Shown: piece by piece, positions 40,676 through 42,971 of the stretch
How positions within the stretch are numbered: the first letter of the stretch is position 1
How the letters are laid out: each line of letters opens with the position of its first letter
Origin: Ignavibacteria bacterium
Lineage (GTDB): Bacteria; Bacteroidota; Ignavibacteria; UBA10030; SZUA-254
DNA: 42,971 bases
Assembly (NCBI GenBank): GCA_016178595.1
Contig: JACOSY010000002.1
Coordinates: 1 to 42,971 of the forward strand
Reading direction: 5' to 3'
Translations under genes and position numbers: made by a program
The notes under the pieces: generated by a model
Database searches by the model: none
What the model was told of the DNA's origin: nothing
The model's input: only the letters and a program-made list of their open reading frames with translations

Positions 40676-42895
40676 GTGCGATTCCTCTCTCTGTGTGTAC
40701 TTGCGTTCAGTCTGAGTTTGAGTATCAATGCGCAACAGCGAACATTCCAGCCGAAACACTTGGGGCCTCTCGATCGCATACAAGAAACTCGGCTCCCGCA
40801 GACGAAGAGGCGACTCATTCCACGTTCGTTCTTTTCGCTGACGGATTTTTCAAGCATCAAAGTGAATCAGTTGGCAACAATCGAGCCGCAGAACGAGCCC
40901 TCGATCGCTGTGAATCCCAAGAACAAAAACAACATGGTCGCAGCCTACCGCGACTTTTATCTCGGTTCGAATCCTGCCATCCGCAACGTCGGCATTGCGA
41001 CAACAACGGATGGCGGCAACACGTGGGTCGAGACGCATGCTCAGTACGGAGATCATGATCGATTCAGCGATCCCGGCGTCGCGGTCGACACGGCGGGCAA
41101 CTTCTACGTCGTCACGCTTGATTACAATTATGACAGCCTCTACGTTGCGAACAAAGGGAACTACTTGACCCTGCGGACTTCAACCGATGGCGGGTTCACT
41201 TGGATCCCTCAGGTGGTAGCTCACTCTCCGGAGCCTGGGTTCTACGACAAAGAGATGATCTGGGTAGACAAGAGCCCCACTAGTCCTCTCGCTGGTGCAA
41301 TATATGTCGCGTGGTCAGGCCCCTACGGTGCGTCGAACTTCGCAGTCTCACCGGGACCCTTCATGCCTTTCACGGTCAAAAACGCTGGCGAATTTGCATA
41401 TCCTACGCCAACGACCGGACCAAATGGTGAGCTGTATATTTTTGGGACAGTAAATGCAATTGTCATGTACAAATCAACCGACGGAGGTTTCACATTGACT
41501 GATAGCGCAGTAGTTTCCGATGGAAATTATCCCCAAGTAGGCATTGTCAGCGAAGTGGTAAGCGTAGTACCAGTCGTTGCAGCCACTGCCGATAACAGCA
41601 TTTCTCCCTACCGCGGAACCGTTTACGCAACGTGGGTGAGCCCGGTGAATGGGGATTTAGACGTGTACCTCAGCCGGTCCACCGACAGCGGACATACCTG
41701 GCAGCCTTCCGTGCGCGTCAACAACGATCCCATTGGAAATGGCCACAACCAATTCTTCCCCGGCATCACCGTGGATGACAGCGGCTACGTCAGTGTCGTC
41801 TTCCTCGATAGCCGCAACGATACGGCTAATATTCTTGTCGACGCGTACCTGGCACAATCCCGGGATGGTGGACAGACGTTCAAGAACTTTCGCCTCACCA
41901 GCCAAAACTTCGACCCGCGCATCAACTATAACGGCGACGTGCGATTCGGCGACTATATGGGAATCGCATCTTCGCAGGGACGCGTCGTACCAATCTGGAC
42001 CGACTCCCATCTCGGGAATCAGGATGTGTATATCACACTCATTGATTCGCTCGCGTATGGAAGTTCTGTTATCGCCGGAACGGTCTTCAACGACTGCGAT
42101 GGGAACGGAATACAGGGTCCGGACGAGCCGCTCATCCCGGGTTGGAGCGTTACACTTGAGGGAGAGACCAATGGAGCAGTATCAACAGATTCTCTCGGCC
42201 ACTTTGAATTTAAGTTTCTCATTGCGGGTAGTTACAAGGTGCTCGTTGATACGAACGGTGAATGGGCGCCGACCTCACCCCCAACCGGATGGTATCTGCC
42301 GACAATCGGAAGTCGAGATACGGTGACTGTGAAATTTGGTATTCATCATCTTCCACCGGCTGGATACATCGAGGACTGGAATCTCGTCTCTGTTCCAAGA
42401 GCCGCCCCCGATCCGAGACCTTCAGTTCTCTTCCCCAATGCTCGCTCTTCCGCCTGGGCCTTCACGGAGGCGTATACAAAAGCCGATTCATTGCGCAACG
42501 GTTTCGGGTATTGGATCAAACTCGGTTGCATCCCCGAAGTGTCGTTCACAGGCGACAGTGTCACAAGCCTGGACGTTCCGGTCAACGGAGGGTGGAACAT
42601 GATCGGATCGCTCGCTGTTCCGATACCATCCGTGAATGTCTCCTCTACGCCGCCCGGCATCATCACGAGTGCGTTCTTGGGATTCAATGGAGGATATTCG
42701 CCTGCAAGCACACTCGCGCCAGAAAAGGGCTATTGGGTCAGAGTGTCCCAGGCCGGTACTCTTCATTTATCAAATTCAAATGCTTTCTCACGTCAAACGA
42801 CGGTGATGCCGGAGCTTTCAAGTTTCAATTCGCTGGATTCAATGAGCAAGTGCAACACGTCGGTTAAAGACTTCGCGTGGTGTTTGATAATGTAA
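40676..42895 (+). CDS. secreted sialidase/BNR-like protein, cut by IS30
   Basis: About 718 native residues. Start GTG 40676, with AAAGGA seven bases upstream; ATG 40670 is in frame. Signal peptide MRFLSLCVLAFSLSLSINAQ. BNR motifs (TTDGGNTWVE, STDGGFTWIP, STDSGHTWQP, SRDGGQTFKN) across residues ~75-440 form a propeller. Then an SdrD-like B domain (IAGTVFNDCDGNGIQGPDEPLIPGWSVTLEGE), then the paired GWN(L/M) module also in the first cargo gene. The native frame ends near SSFNSL at 42831; beyond that the frame reads antisense IS30 sequence to TAA 42895. The T9SS sorting domain expected downstream is therefore separated, so export to the surface would fail. In the homologous gene the sequence after SSFNS continues normally for ~250 residues. 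Confidence 0.85.
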   Translation: MRFLSLCVLAFSLSLSINAQQRTFQPKHLGPLDRIQETRLPQTKRRLIPRSFFSLTDFSSIKVNQLATIEPQNEPSIAVNPKNKNNMVAAYRDFYLGSNPAIRNVGIATTTDGGNTWVETHAQYGDHDRFSDPGVAVDTAGNFYVVTLDYNYDSLYVANKGNYLTLRTSTDGGFTWIPQVVAHSPEPGFYDKEMIWVDKSPTSPLAGAIYVAWSGPYGASNFAVSPGPFMPFTVKNAGEFAYPTPTTGPNGELYIFGTVNAIVMYKSTDGGFTLTDSAVVSDGNYPQVGIVSEVVSVVPVVAATADNSISPYRGTVYATWVSPVNGDLDVYLSRSTDSGHTWQPSVRVNNDPIGNGHNQFFPGITVDDSGYVSVVFLDSRNDTANILVDAYLAQSRDGGQTFKNFRLTSQNFDPRINYNGDVRFGDYMGIASSQGRVVPIWTDSHLGNQDVYITLIDSLAYGSSVIAGTVFNDCDGNGIQGPDEPLIPGWSVTLEGETNGAVSTDSLGHFEFKFLIAGSYKVLVDTNGEWAPTSPPTGWYLPTIGSRDTVTVKFGIHHLPPAGYIEDWNLVSVPRAAPDPRPSVLFPNARSSAWAFTEAYTKADSLRNGFGYWIKLGCIPEVSFTGDSVTSLDVPVNGGWNMIGSLAVPIPSVNVSSTPPGIITSAFLGFNGGYSPASTLAPEKGYWVRVSQAGTLHLSNSNAFSRQTTVMPELSSFNSLDSMSKCNTSVKDFAWCLIM

Positions 42896-42971
42896 TATTT
42901 TTCTTGGTCTGTTGTTCATGCGTCGTTCTAAACGTTTCACATCAGCATTGGAGACAGCGTCGAAGTTTGTT
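42832..42971 (-). mobile_element. IS30-family insertion sequence, 3' end (right contig edge)
   Basis: Exact reverse complement of 1-137, plus three bases reaching the contig edge. Begins within the fourth secreted gene, so this copy has inserted into it. The direct target duplication cannot be checked because the other junction is not in the window. Confidence 0.85.
42839..42970 (-). CDS. IS30-family transposase, C-terminal fragment (second copy)
   Basis: Reads the same C-terminus as 2-130 with the additional residues TNF at the contig edge, ending at the stop 42839-42841. It is oriented leftward, opposite to the copy at the left edge. Confidence 0.8.
   Translation of the reverse strand, partial: TNFDAVSNADVKRLERRMNNRPRKILHYQTPREVFNRRVALAH

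Noticed and set aside
1-42971. Whole window as a composite IS30 transposon
   Set aside because: The interior is mostly housekeeping genes; an assembly break at a multicopy IS explains the matching ends better.

Overview
The window looks like one complete contig from a member of the Bacteroidota/Ignavibacteria side of the FCB group. Evidence for this: four secreted proteins of which three carry an intact type IX secretion (T9SS) C-terminal sorting domain (YPNPFNP motif), a PorQ-like T9SS protein, RBS spacing and gene content typical of the group (DUF3109, DUF3467, TPR lipoprotein, long-form RmlA), and roughly balanced base composition. No rRNA or tRNA was recognised, so the placement rests on protein families only. 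Both contig ends carry the same 137 bases of an IS30-family insertion sequence in opposite orientation, which suggests assembly stopped inside a multicopy IS.

Layout. 1-3.8 kb: IS30 end, then leftward alaS, a small antitoxin-like gene that overlaps the alaS start, and clpS. 3.9-14.9 kb: an accessory block of three rightward T9SS cargo genes. The second and third are paralogues at the C-terminus and share a near-identical 285-base upstream module (promoter plus structured leader). Between them lie a small conserved hypothetical gene and a 21-bp-periodic palindrome array. 15-18.7 kb: icd and a HIT hydrolase (leftward), a TPR lipoprotein and a DUF3467 protein (rightward). 18.8-20.5 kb: a two-gene PaeR7I/XhoI-like restriction-modification unit. 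20.7-27.7 kb: a long leftward housekeeping run, glmM-like, EutN/CcmL-like, dprA, DUF3109, rpoN, hslV, hslU. 27.9-31.4 kb: a rightward run of AMMECR1, Memo, a Rossmann/DUF2520 protein and a long-form glucose-1-phosphate nucleotidyltransferase, tightly packed. 31.4-34 kb: a RAYT (REP-associated tyrosine transposase) with inverted REP ends, an enoyl-CoA hydratase, an anchored hypothetical and a large palindromic REP cluster. 34-40.2 kb: a lipoprotein, glyS, an OmpA-family lipoprotein, a TPR protein, a ZIP transporter and, leftward, porQ. 40.4-43 kb: a fourth secreted beta-propeller protein cut by the second IS30 copy.

Three layers of repeats are more unusual than the genes. (1) Degenerate 7-bp-unit tandem repeats occur in many intergenic regions and also in frame inside alaS, glyS and one T9SS sorting domain; one even supplies the alaS stop codon. 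(2) Several families of REP-type hairpins occur, including a nested palindrome whose two arms show compensatory base changes. (3) The duplicated leader before two T9SS cargo genes keeps its predicted stems while several loops differ, so it is a good candidate for an undescribed cis-regulatory RNA.

Functionally the window combines protein quality control (clpS, hslUV), translation (alaS, glyS), central carbon and envelope precursor metabolism (icd, glmM-like, rmlA-like), DNA uptake (dprA), a restriction system and surface/secreted proteins served by T9SS.
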